Shown: one piece after another, positions 14,871 through 21,197 of the stretch
Position numbering within the stretch: the first letter of the stretch is position 1
Layout: each line of letters starts with the position of its first letter
Assembly: GCA_002334985.1 (NCBI GenBank)
Contig: DDBY01000105.1
Coordinates: 1-21,197 of the forward strand
Reading direction: 5' to 3'
Source: Micavibrio sp. UBA2020
GTDB lineage: Bacteria; Pseudomonadota; Alphaproteobacteria; Micavibrionales; UBA2020
DNA: 21,197 nucleotides
Made by a program: the position numbers and the translations under genes
Notes under the pieces: generated by a model
Databases searched by the model: none
Told to the model about the DNA's origin: nothing
Seen by the model: only the letters and a program-made list of their open reading frames with translations

Positions 14871-15656
14871 GTGACTTACCCAAACACCACGGCACATAAC
14901 GGCGGCGCAGCGCAGCCGTTTACAGCGGCCGCGCAAAATACATCTACCGCGCAGGCCGCACAAAAGGCGTCTGCCGCCCAGGACATCGTGACTATGGAGC
15001 CGCGCACAGACGGCGGGCAGGAATGGCGCAACGCCAAGGGCGAATGGCACCGTCTGGACGGCCCTGCCGTTATCGTCGGCGATGGCGAGCGGCTGGAGTG
15101 GTACAAAAACGGCAAACTGCACCGCGACGACGGCCCCGCGGTCATTTACAAAGACGGGCGCGAGGCGTGGTATCAGGACGGCCTTCTGCACCGCATCGGT
15201 GCGCCTGCGCGCACCGGCCACGGCAACAGCGAATGGTTTGAACGCGGTAAATTGCACCGCATCGGCGGCCCGGCCATGGAAACGGCGGATGGCAGCCTTT
15301 TTTGGTACGAAAACGGCGAGCTGCACCGCGAAGACGGCCCCGCCGCCGTCAAGGCCGACGGCATGCGCCAATGGGTGCTGCGCGGCAAACTGCACCGTAA
15401 GGACGGCCCGGCGATTGAGCATGCGGACGGCGGGGAGTCGTGGTTTCTGGATGGCGTCCTGCACCGCGATGACGGCCCGGCGGTTATCCGCGGCAAGGAA
15501 AAGAAATGGTATCAGCACGGCGCCGAAGTGCCGGAGCCGCCACCACCACCGCCGCCACCGCCCTTGCCGCCGCTTTACGGTGCGATTGCCGAAAAAGACG
15601 TGGTGCTGATGAAAGCGCCCCAAACCTACCGCCGCCGCAAAGCGCCGCAGCCCTGA
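14871..15656 (+). CDS. LHRxDGPA-repeat protein with polyproline tail
   Basis: The 261-residue protein has an Ala/Gln/Thr-rich N-terminus (1-45), then seven repeats of 22-24 residues with consensus WYxNGKLHRxDGPA. The HR pairs fall at residues 60, 84, 107, 129, 152, 175 and 198, with a capping half-repeat after 213. The pattern is MORN/YwqK-like and is expected to make a beta-hairpin solenoid. A run of nine prolines (223-231) and a basic Pro-rich end (TYRRRKAPQP) follow. No signal peptide is seen. The start is GTG with AAGGA about 10 nt upstream. Repeats of this type occur in bacterial and giant-virus proteins of unclear function, probably protein binding. It is convergent with the next gene. 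Confidence 0.8.
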   Translation: MTYPNTTAHNGGAAQPFTAAAQNTSTAQAAQKASAAQDIVTMEPRTDGGQEWRNAKGEWHRLDGPAVIVGDGERLEWYKNGKLHRDDGPAVIYKDGREAWYQDGLLHRIGAPARTGHGNSEWFERGKLHRIGGPAMETADGSLFWYENGELHREDGPAAVKADGMRQWVLRGKLHRKDGPAIEHADGGESWFLDGVLHRDDGPAVIRGKEKKWYQHGAEVPEPPPPPPPPPLPPLYGAIAEKDVVLMKAPQTYRRRKAPQP

Positions 15657-15675
15657 GGCCGTTTGCGCGGTTTTT

Positions 15676-16353
15676 TTAAGGGGCGTTGCCCATCAGACTT
15701 TGCTTCATTTTCTGGTAAAGCAATTCCTGCTCCGGCGTGCGTGCGCCGTCGAGGCCGAGGGCGCGGATGTTTTCGTCCAGAATCTGCTGGCGCTCTTCCT
15801 GTGTCAGGGTTTTGCGGGCGGCGGGGTCGAGCTGCTTCATCTGGCGGATGTTGTGCTGTTCCAGTTCCTCCTGTGCGGCTTTTTGGGTGGCAAGCGCGTG
15901 GGCGCTGCGCTTTGCAAAGGCGGCGTCAATTTGGGGGTGCAGGGCTTCGGCGGCGGCACGCGCATCGGCATCGCATTTGTCAAAATGCTGTATGGTATGC
16001 AAAACATCCCGCGCGCGGTCGAGCGGCAGCTTGGGGTCGTTTTCAATCGCGGGCTTCAGCGCCGCAAGCCCGTCCGCGCAAAGGGCGGCAAGGCCGAAGC
16101 TGGCGCCTGTTGCGGCGTCGCCGTCCTTGAGCAGGGCGAGCAGCGCGGGGGTGTCGGCGGCGGTCAGTTTATCCGCCAGCTTGTCCAGCGACTTGAAGGT
16201 ATAGCCATAGCCGCGGGGGCCAAAAGTCTTGGCGCCTTTGACGATTTTATAAACATCGTCACGGCTGCGCGGCGCATCGGCAGCCTGCGCGGGCAGCGCA
16301 GAAAAGATATAGGCAAAAAGAAAAAGATGTTTGAGCGAGTTAATAAAACACAT
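15676..16353 (-). CDS. Hypothetical exported protein
   Basis: The 225-residue product starts with a signal peptide (hydrophobic core LFLFAYIFSAL, cleavage after AQA at residue 24). The mature part looks helical and Ala/Asp/Lys-rich. Its later half (about 135-215) is charged with Gln/Glu/Arg-rich helices and may be a coiled coil. A short GYGYTF segment lies near residues 48-53. Two cysteines (in ALCADG and DKCDAD) could pair in the periplasm. GGA is 8 nt before the start. I recognise no family. An AT-rich stretch upstream (16354-16447) probably holds its promoter. It is tail-to-tail with the LHR-repeat gene, only 19 bp apart. Confidence 0.75.
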   Translation of the reverse strand: MCFINSLKHLFLFAYIFSALPAQAADAPRSRDDVYKIVKGAKTFGPRGYGYTFKSLDKLADKLTAADTPALLALLKDGDAATGASFGLAALCADGLAALKPAIENDPKLPLDRARDVLHTIQHFDKCDADARAAAEALHPQIDAAFAKRSAHALATQKAAQEELEQHNIRQMKQLDPAARKTLTQEERQQILDENIRALGLDGARTPEQELLYQKMKQSLMGNAP

Positions 16354-16447
16354 GAAATTTTCCGTGAATATTTTGATTAAGGCGTAACCTAAGGTATTAT
16401 TACTATCCTACTGTTATTAATAAGTATAATTAAAAAATATATAAAGG

Positions 16448-16801
16448 CTATTTCAACAGGGTGGTGAGCCAGAGAAGGCCGCAAACGAGCAGGGCAATAG
16501 AAAGCGCCGTCGCAAGGCGCATGCCGAGTTTGCCATCAAGCGCGCGCTTTCCCAGCAGAATTTTGACTGCGGTATCGGCCACCAACACCAGAAAAACAGC
16601 CGCGCCCGCGAGCGTCCCGCAAACGAGAAGGCTGCGCGCCGCGCGGGCTGCGCCTTTCGGGTCAAGATAGGCGGCAATGCCAAGGACAATCACCCAAATC
16701 GCCATGCCTGCGGCAATCCTCATCAGGCGCTGCGGGGTGAGGATGGGGCTCAGCTTGCCCGTTTTGGCGCTAAGTTTTTCGAACAGGGGAAGAAGGGGCA
16801 T
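16448..16801 (-). CDS. Small three-helix inner-membrane protein
   Basis: The 117-residue protein has three likely transmembrane helices, at about 28-46, 57-82 and 96-115. A positively charged loop (LGKRALDGK) separates the second and third. The N-terminus is basic and short, and there is no signal cleavage site. GGAG lies 5 nt before the start, which supports the ATG at 16801. I recognise no family. It sits between two other envelope genes on the same strand but with gaps of about 95-120 bp, so a shared message is uncertain. Confidence 0.7.
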   Translation of the reverse strand: MPLLPLFEKLSAKTGKLSPILTPQRLMRIAAGMAIWVIVLGIAAYLDPKGAARAARSLLVCGTLAGAAVFLVLVADTAVKILLGKRALDGKLGMRLATALSIALLVCGLLWLTTLLK

Positions 16802-16865
16802 GGTGCTCCGGTATGGATGGTATTAGAGGGGGCTGGGGGTGGCATCGGAAGTGATGGATGAGCGA

Positions 16866-16890
16866 GACATTCGGCCATAATGTCGAATGT
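16866..16890. promoter_or_regulatory. Inverted repeat between two leftward envelope genes
   Basis: ACATTCG (16867-16873) and CGAATGT (16884-16890) form a perfect 7-bp inverted repeat. GACATT (16866-16871) with AATGTC (16879-16884) is a competing pair. It lies 65 bp before the membrane-protein start and could be an operator. No regulator is identified. Confidence 0.3.
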
Positions 16891-16920
16891 TACACATGAA
16901 ACATTTTATTTAAGTGTTTG

Positions 16921-17517
16921 TTATTTTGCAACATAAACCGGATATTGCGCCGGTTGCAGCGTTGTGCCGCGCACTTCGATAGCGCCCGCCGAAGAAAGCT
17001 TCGCCGTTTCATGCGCGCGCCCCGTCACGCGGATGGCGGGGTCGGCATCGTCGTATTTCATGCCGTCAACGATGGTTTTGGAGTGGCTGCAAAACGCGCT
17101 GTAGCCAAAACTGCCTTTGAGCGGGCGGTAGCAATAGCCGGGGCCGCGCCAATGTTCGGTATGGGTGACCAGCGGGATGGCGGCATCGAGCCGCGCTTCC
17201 TTGCCGACATCTCCTTTGACGGTCAGTTCGCCGTGCTTGACGGTAATGCTCGTTTTTTCCGGAATGTCACCCTCGATGGTCAGGGAGCCTTGCGCATAGT
17301 ACCGCTGTCCGGGTTTCAAAAAACGGGCGGAGAGGGTGGTGTGCGGCTGCAGCGGCCCGCCGGTGAAAACCTGCTCTTGCAGGGTGCTGCCCTTCAGCTC
17401 GTCCCGCTCGGCGGTGGGGCCGATGTCGTTGTTGCGCATGTCGCAGCCCGTCAGCAATGCGGCGGCAGCCGTGGCGGCAAAGGCAAGGCGCAGGGTGCGG
17501 GATGCAGAGGGTGACAT
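16921..17517 (-). CDS. Predicted lipoprotein with beta-rich domain
   Basis: The 198-residue protein has a lipoprotein signal with lipobox LLTG-C at Cys25. The residue after the cysteine is Asp, which in enterobacteria keeps lipoproteins in the inner membrane. Whether that rule holds here is unknown. The middle (about 70-112) alternates strands of the type GSLTIEGDI and GELTVKGDV, like the right-handed beta-sheet repeats of DUF2807/bactofilin-like proteins. A later region has two cysteines (PGYCYRP and SAFCSHS) that could form a disulfide. The family is not assigned with confidence. It is the first of the leftward genes. Confidence 0.75.
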   Translation of the reverse strand: MSPSASRTLRLAFAATAAAALLTGCDMRNNDIGPTAERDELKGSTLQEQVFTGGPLQPHTTLSARFLKPGQRYYAQGSLTIEGDIPEKTSITVKHGELTVKGDVGKEARLDAAIPLVTHTEHWRGPGYCYRPLKGSFGYSAFCSHSKTIVDGMKYDDADPAIRVTGRAHETAKLSSAGAIEVRGTTLQPAQYPVYVAK

Positions 17518-17931
17518 TTTAAACTCGCTGTTTCTTATTAAACGGGCTGTTTCCGTGGTGTGCGGTGTCTGTATGTCTGATTATTCTACGTTGTTTTTCA
17601 TAAAATGCATAAAAATGGTATATTGTTTATATATTTCATATATTTGGAATGAAATTCCAGCGGGCAGGGGCGCGGCGCGCGCTGCGGGCGACTCGCAGAG
17701 GCCATCGCGCGGGGCGGTTGCAGCGCCTGCGGCAGGCGGGGCAAGGGGCGCGTCCGTTCCCTGCGCGGCGGCTATTTTTGCGTATTATGCTTCATTTTCC
17801 CTTTGCAAAAACGCGAAGGCGGGATTATATATCACCCATCGTTATTTTCCCCCCATGATGAAAACTCGCAAATCCGGCCTCCGGAAACGAGGGGTCGCGG
17901 GAGGAAGACGGCGCGATGAAGGACAGGCTCT
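17518..17931. other. Intergenic region before tRNA-Trp
   Basis: This 414-bp region starts AT-rich (17580-17660, likely the promoter area of the leftward lipoprotein gene). It then turns strongly GC-rich at 17660-17770 and AT-rich again near 17775-17850. The frames that cross it run into the tRNA or lack ribosome binding sites. Apart from a promoter candidate at 17803-17831 I see nothing definite. Confidence 0.5.
17803..17831 (+). promoter_or_regulatory. Candidate promoter of tRNA-Trp-secE-nusG
   Basis: TTGCAA (17803-17808) and TATATA (17826-17831) are 17 bp apart. The start would be about 95 nt before the mature tRNA. Confidence 0.4.
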
Positions 17932-18007
17932 AGGAGCGTAGCTCAATTGGTAGAGTACCGGTCTCCAAAACCGGGTGTTGTGGGTTCGAGTCCCTCCGCT
18001 CCTGCCA
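17932..18007 (+). tRNA. tRNA-Trp, anticodon CCA
   Basis: The 76-nt cloverleaf has acceptor AGGAGCG/CGCTCCT, a G discriminator and an encoded CCA. The anticodon stem CCGGT/ACCGG encloses the loop CTCCAAA, so the anticodon is CCA. The T arm contains GGTTCGAGTCC. It precedes secE, the common bacterial order. Confidence 0.97.
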
Positions 18008-18116
18008 TCCTTCTTCACCGCCAGTAACGATAGATAAACTCTCCGCAGTATGCGGGGGCGCGGGCGACCGCGTTATCAGGCTGGCATATCGGCACAACAG
18101 GCAGGTATTTAAAACC

Positions 18117-18311
18117 ATGGCGAAACAACTCGTTCAATTCGGGCGCGAAGTCAAACAGGAAGCACAAAAAGTCACCTGGCCGTCGCGCAAGGAAACGACG
18201 ACCACGACGTTCGTGGTTTTTCTGATGGTGGTTTTCTTCTCGCTTTTGCTGATGTTCGCGGACTGGATGATTTCTTCCGGCGTCGAATTCATCCTCGGTT
18301 TCGGCCACTAA
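18117..18311 (+). CDS. secE: Preprotein translocase subunit SecE
   Basis: This 64-residue protein has the single-helix SecE form, which clamps SecY in the plasma membrane. The family signature KVTWPSRKE is at residues 18-26, followed by one transmembrane helix at about 31-52. An amphipathic N-terminal helix precedes it. The length fits alphaproteobacterial SecE proteins, which lack the two extra N-terminal helices of enterobacteria. The gene follows tRNA-Trp by 109 bp and leads into nusG after 61 bp, so the three are likely co-transcribed. Confidence 0.96.
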   Translation: MAKQLVQFGREVKQEAQKVTWPSRKETTTTTFVVFLMVVFFSLLLMFADWMISSGVEFILGFGH

Positions 18312-18372
18312 GATTGTCAGGTAACGCACGGGTTTAACGCTTCGGGATTTAATTAAAGGATATCGCAACATC

Positions 18373-18906
18373 ATGGCCATCCGTTGGTACGTTCTGCATG
18401 TTTACTCCGGCTTTGAAAAGAAAGTCGCCGCCTCCATCCTCGAAACCGCGCAAAAACGCGGCCTTTCCGAATCTATCGAGGAAGTGATGGTGCCGACCGA
18501 AGAAGTCGTCGAGATGCGCCGCGGCCAGAAGGTCAACGCAGAGCGTAAATTCTTCCCCGGCTACGTTCTTGTCAAAATGGACATGAATGACGAAGCCTGG
18601 CACCTTGTCAAAAACACGCCGAAAGTGACCGGTTTCCTCGGCGCGGCGGGCACCAAGCCCCAGCCGATTTCCGAAGCCGAGGCGCAGCGCCTTATCAAGC
18701 AAATGACCGACGGGGCAGAACGTCCGCGTCCGTCCGTGTCCTACGACATCGGCGAGCAGGTCAAGGTTTGCGACGGCCCCTTCAATTCCTTCAACGGTAC
18801 GGTTGAGGAAGTGGACGAAGGCAAATCCCGTCTTAAAGTTCTTGTTTCTATCTTCGGCCGCTCCACGCCGGTTGAGCTGGATTTCAGCCAGGTCGAAAAG
18901 GTTTAA
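18373..18906 (+). CDS. nusG: Transcription elongation/termination factor NusG
   Basis: The 177-residue protein has the NGN domain (about 1-110; [14 protein letters not shown] at the start, then [12 protein letters not shown]) that binds the RNA polymerase clamp. The C-terminal KOW domain (about 124-177; [11 protein letters not shown] then FNGTVEEVD) contacts Rho or ribosomal protein S10. Length and motif order are standard. AAAGGA is a little far from the start, but no other start fits. It is followed by a TerC/CBS gene rather than rplK. Confidence 0.97.
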   Translation: MAIRWYVLHVYSGFEKKVAASILETAQKRGLSESIEEVMVPTEEVVEMRRGQKVNAERKFFPGYVLVKMDMNDEAWHLVKNTPKVTGFLGAAGTKPQPISEAEAQRLIKQMTDGAERPRPSVSYDIGEQVKVCDGPFNSFNGTVEEVDEGKSRLKVLVSIFGRSTPVELDFSQVEKV

Positions 18907-18924
18907 CAAAACGGAAGGCGATAG

Positions 18925-18946
18925 GGCTTTCACCTAAATGAAAGCC
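18925..18946 (+). promoter_or_regulatory. Hairpin just before the TerC/CBS gene
   Basis: GGCTTTCA and TGAAAGCC form a perfect 8-bp stem with a 6-nt loop. It ends 7 nt before the ATG at 18954. There is no T-tract, so it is not an intrinsic terminator. It covers the only purine-rich stretch near the start and could mask the ribosome binding site. Confidence 0.45.
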
Positions 18947-18953
18947 GCATGAA

Positions 18954-20552
18954 ATGTTAGATTTCGCATGGGTTCTTGAACCTACGGCCTGGGCAGGCTT
19001 TTTGACGCTTGTTCTTCTTGAACTTGTCCTTGGCATCGACAACCTTGTTTTCATCGCCATCCTCGCGGATAAACTTCCCGCCCGCCAGCGCGACAAAGCG
19101 CGCACGCTCGGCCTTGCGCTCGCGCTGATTATGCGCGTGCTGCTGCTGATGGCCATTTCGTGGATGGTCAAACTGACCGCGCCGCTTTTCCATGTCGGCG
19201 ACCACCCGTTTTCGGGGCGCGACCTTATTTTGCTGGGCGGCGGCTTTTTCCTTTTGTTCAAGGCGACGATGGAAATCCACGGCCGTCTGGAAGGCCGCGG
19301 CCACAAAGAAGGCGACAGCCGCTACAAAGCCAAATTCTGGATGGTGATTGCGCAAATCCTTGTGCTGGACGCCGTTTTCTCGCTCGACAGCGTGATTACA
19401 GCGGTCGGCATGACCGACCACCTGTCCATGATGGTGCTGGCCGTGGCGATTGCGATGGTCATCATGATTTTGACGGCGCGTCCGCTGTCGAATTTCGTGA
19501 ACGCGCACCCGACGGTGGTGATGCTCTGCCTTGGCTTTTTGCTGATGGTCGGTTTTGCGCTGGTGGCCGAAGGTCTCGGCGCGACGATACCCAAGGGGTA
19601 TCTCTATGCCGCTATCGGTTTTTCTGTCGGTATCGAGGCCATCAACCAGTTCGCGCAGGCGCGTCTGAAAAAACGCGTGACGGAAGATACCAACGTCAAG
19701 GCGCGCACGGCGGATGCCATCTTGCGCCTGCTGGGGGCGAAGCCGGCGGCCGAAAACGGCCATGGCGATATGCAGGAAGCGGGCGTTCTGCTGCAAGAAG
19801 CGGGCAAGGCCAGCGTTTTGTCGGATGCGGAAAAAGACCTGCTGCGCGGTGTTTTGAACCTGTCGGCGCGCCCCGTGCATACCATCATGACCCCGCGCAT
19901 CGACCTTGAATACATCGACATTCAGGACACCAGCGAAGAAATTTTCGCGGAGGTGAAAGCCATGAACCGCTCCCACATTCTGGTGGCGGACGGGGAGATG
20001 GATAACGTCATGGGCATCCTGCGCCGCGACGATTTTCTGGTTGCCTGCCTGAATACCGACAGCCATGCGCTGACGTCGAAAATTCTGCATGAACCTTTGC
20101 TTGTGCAAAAGCGCACCTCGGTGCTGGAGCTTTTGGAAATCTTCCGCAAGCAGCCCGTGGAAATCGCCGTCGTTATTGACGAATTCGGCAGCGTCGAAGG
20201 CGTGGTCACGCACGTTGATTTGCTGGAGGCCATCGCGGGCGAATTCCCCGACATGGACGCGCCGGACGAGCAGCTGATTGCCCCGCAAGAAGACGGCAGC
20301 TATTTGATTGACGGCATGACGTCGATTTACGACGCGCGCACGCGCCTGGGTGTCGATTACGAACCTGATGGACGTTTTGCGACTATCGCCGGGCTGGTGT
20401 TGCACGAGCTTGGCCGTTTCCCGCAGCAGGGCGACAGCATGCCGTGGTGCGGCTATGCGCTGCATGTCGAAAAAATGGACGGCCGCCGCATCGACAAGGT
20501 CCGCGCCGTCAAAATCGCGGACGATGAATCTGAAGACGAAGCAAGCGCGTAG
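18954..20552 (+). CDS. TerC/CBS/CorC-domain membrane protein (YoaE/YegH type)
   Basis: The 532-residue inner-membrane protein has a TerC domain at about 1-240, with several helices and the acidic family motifs ELVLGIDN (23-30) and DAVFSLDSV (139-147). A CBS pair follows at about 305-430 ([25 protein letters not shown] at 407-419). A CorC/HlyC-associated domain spans about 445-522. This matches the layout and length of E. coli YoaE and YegH (about 520 residues). TerC proteins are linked to metal efflux, notably Mn, and to metalation of exported proteins. CBS pairs usually sense adenosine nucleotides. An in-frame TGA at 18939 rules out an earlier start, and the site overlaps a hairpin. The gene sits 47 bp after nusG. 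The transported ion is not known. Confidence 0.9.
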   Translation: MLDFAWVLEPTAWAGFLTLVLLELVLGIDNLVFIAILADKLPARQRDKARTLGLALALIMRVLLLMAISWMVKLTAPLFHVGDHPFSGRDLILLGGGFFLLFKATMEIHGRLEGRGHKEGDSRYKAKFWMVIAQILVLDAVFSLDSVITAVGMTDHLSMMVLAVAIAMVIMILTARPLSNFVNAHPTVVMLCLGFLLMVGFALVAEGLGATIPKGYLYAAIGFSVGIEAINQFAQARLKKRVTEDTNVKARTADAILRLLGAKPAAENGHGDMQEAGVLLQEAGKASVLSDAEKDLLRGVLNLSARPVHTIMTPRIDLEYIDIQDTSEEIFAEVKAMNRSHILVADGEMDNVMGILRRDDFLVACLNTDSHALTSKILHEPLLVQKRTSVLELLEIFRKQPVEIAVVIDEFGSVEGVVTHVDLLEAIAGEFPDMDAPDEQLIAPQEDGSYLIDGMTSIYDARTRLGVDYEPDGRFATIAGLVLHELGRFPQQGDSMPWCGYALHVEKMDGRRIDKVRAVKIADDESEDEASA

Positions 20553-20608
20553 TGCCTGCAAGTCTGCGTTGAAGTTTTGCAATTATTCCACAGAGATGGG
20601 CGCATCCT

Positions 20609-20704
20609 GTCATACCGGCGCAGGCCGGTATCCCGTGCGCGAAGCGCCCTTTATAAATCAAGCCCTGTCGGCCTTGGCTGGATACCGGCCTGCGCCGGTA
20701 TGAC
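20609..20704 (+). repeat. Dispersed palindromic repeat, copy C
   Basis: This 96-bp element has outer arms GTCATACCGG and CCGGTATGAC. Its core matches copy A in the same orientation (GTGCGC then AAGCGC, TTTAT, ATCAAG and GGCTGG). It lies between the TerC/CBS gene and the convergent partial gene. Confidence 0.9.
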
Positions 20705-20734
20705 GCAAGGGGCGGAGGCACATTAAATCTCCGG

Positions 20735-21197
20735 CTAAATCTTCAGCGGCGTTGCCGCCTGTTTGATTTGGGCGATGAAGCCGCTTTCCTGCGGCTTGGA
20801 TATGTCGGGGGTTTGCAGCGCCTTGGTGCCGCCGATGTCGCGGGTGCCGGATTTTTGCGCGATGGTTTCCTTGATGTGCTGCCAATGCTCGTTTTTGCTG
20901 TCGAAAGTCACGGTCTCGCCGGCGTATTTCACATGGCCGGTTTGCAGGGCGTTGTTCAGGATGCGCGCGGCAATATAAAATCCATCGCTGTCGGGTTTGG
21001 CGGACAGGCAGATATAGGAAAGCGCGTGCAGGCGTTGCTCCACCGCATCGGCAATCAGGCCTTTTTCCTGCGCATCCAGTCCCGCGCGTCGAACCTTCAG
21101 AAAACGGCTTTCCGTTTCTGCATCCATTTCGAATGTGGCGGCGTGTTTTTGCGCGATTTTGATGATTTCTTTGGGGGATAGCGATAAAAACTGGATG
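20735..21197 (-). CDS. Hypothetical protein, incomplete at the window edge
   Basis: The reading frame runs leftward to a TAG at 20735-20737 and stays open to the last base of the window. An ATG at 21127 exists but has no ribosome binding site. The upstream in-frame codons (SLSPKEIIKIAQKHA) look like real protein, so the gene probably starts outside. About 150 residues are visible. They look soluble and helical, with a stretch resembling a domain linker near the end (GTKALQTPDISKPQESG). There is no motif I recognise. It is convergent with the TerC/CBS gene across palindrome copy C. Confidence 0.65.
   Translation of the reverse strand, partial: IQFLSLSPKEIIKIAQKHAATFEMDAETESRFLKVRRAGLDAQEKGLIADAVEQRLHALSYICLSAKPDSDGFYIAARILNNALQTGHVKYAGETVTFDSKNEHWQHIKETIAQKSGTRDIGGTKALQTPDISKPQESGFIAQIKQAATPLKI

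Noticed and set aside
14573..14899. 108-residue frame after palindrome copy B
   Set aside because: No ribosome binding site, an atypical Cys/Pro/Arg-rich composition, and an overlap with the well-supported GTG start at 14871.
15655..15677. Short hairpin with seven T residues between convergent genes
   Set aside because: The stem is only about 3 bp (CCG/CGG), too weak to call a terminator despite the T-run.
17855..17940. Small basic frame (28 residues) upstream of tRNA-Trp
   Set aside because: Its stop lies inside the tRNA gene and no ribosome binding site precedes it, so it is most likely leader sequence.
18957..20582. 541-residue minus-strand frame opposite the TerC/CBS gene
   Set aside because: The plus strand encodes a full set of TerC, CBS and CorC motifs. 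The minus frame is a codon-bias shadow with no start signals.

Overview
The window looks like chromosomal DNA of a moderately GC-rich proteobacterium, most likely an alphaproteobacterium. The signs are a tRNA-Trp-secE-nusG block, a class-II (plant-type) glutamate-cysteine-ligase-family gene, promoters of the TTGAC-N16/17-TA type and strong intrinsic terminators. There is no integrase, transposase or phage structural gene. A Micavibrio-like or protist/bacterium-associated lineage would fit the orphan IcmL-like protein and the large surface exoprotein, but that is inference only.

Positions 1-8196 hold a two-partner secretion locus. A 2017-residue TpsA exoprotein has an N-terminal TPS secretion domain, an AT-rich joint, more than fifty right-handed parallel beta-helix coils of 23 residues, and a C-terminal cysteine pair. 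A strong terminator separates it from its TpsB outer-membrane transporter. The TpsB terminator hairpin is shared with a converging tRNA-Gly(TCC).

Positions 8197-12328 hold a hypothetical helical protein behind a long A-rich leader, a palindromic dispersed repeat, a good promoter, and a probable operon. The operon contains a GCS2-family ligase, an orphan secreted DotI/IcmL-like protein, a 4 x 26 bp tandem array of overlapping octapeptide mini-ORFs joined by TAATG, and a small MbcA/ParS/Xre-type (DUF2384-like) protein. It ends at a terminator that also serves the converging His/Arg-tailed exported protein at 12352-12954.

Positions 12955-17517 begin with divergent promoters. Rightward are a hypothetical protein and a CYTH triphosphate tunnel metalloenzyme, then an LHRxDGPA-repeat protein with a polyproline tail. 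Leftward are three small envelope genes: an exported protein, a three-helix membrane protein and a lipoprotein.

Positions 17932-21197 hold tRNA-Trp(CCA), secE and nusG. These are followed not by rplK but by a TerC/CBS/CorC (YoaE/YegH-type) membrane protein. The third dispersed palindrome and an incomplete leftward gene end the window.

The strongest unusual signals are the mini-ORF array, the whole-coil expansion and mosaic structure of the exoprotein, the altered TpsB loop-6 motif, and the three-copy palindromic element.
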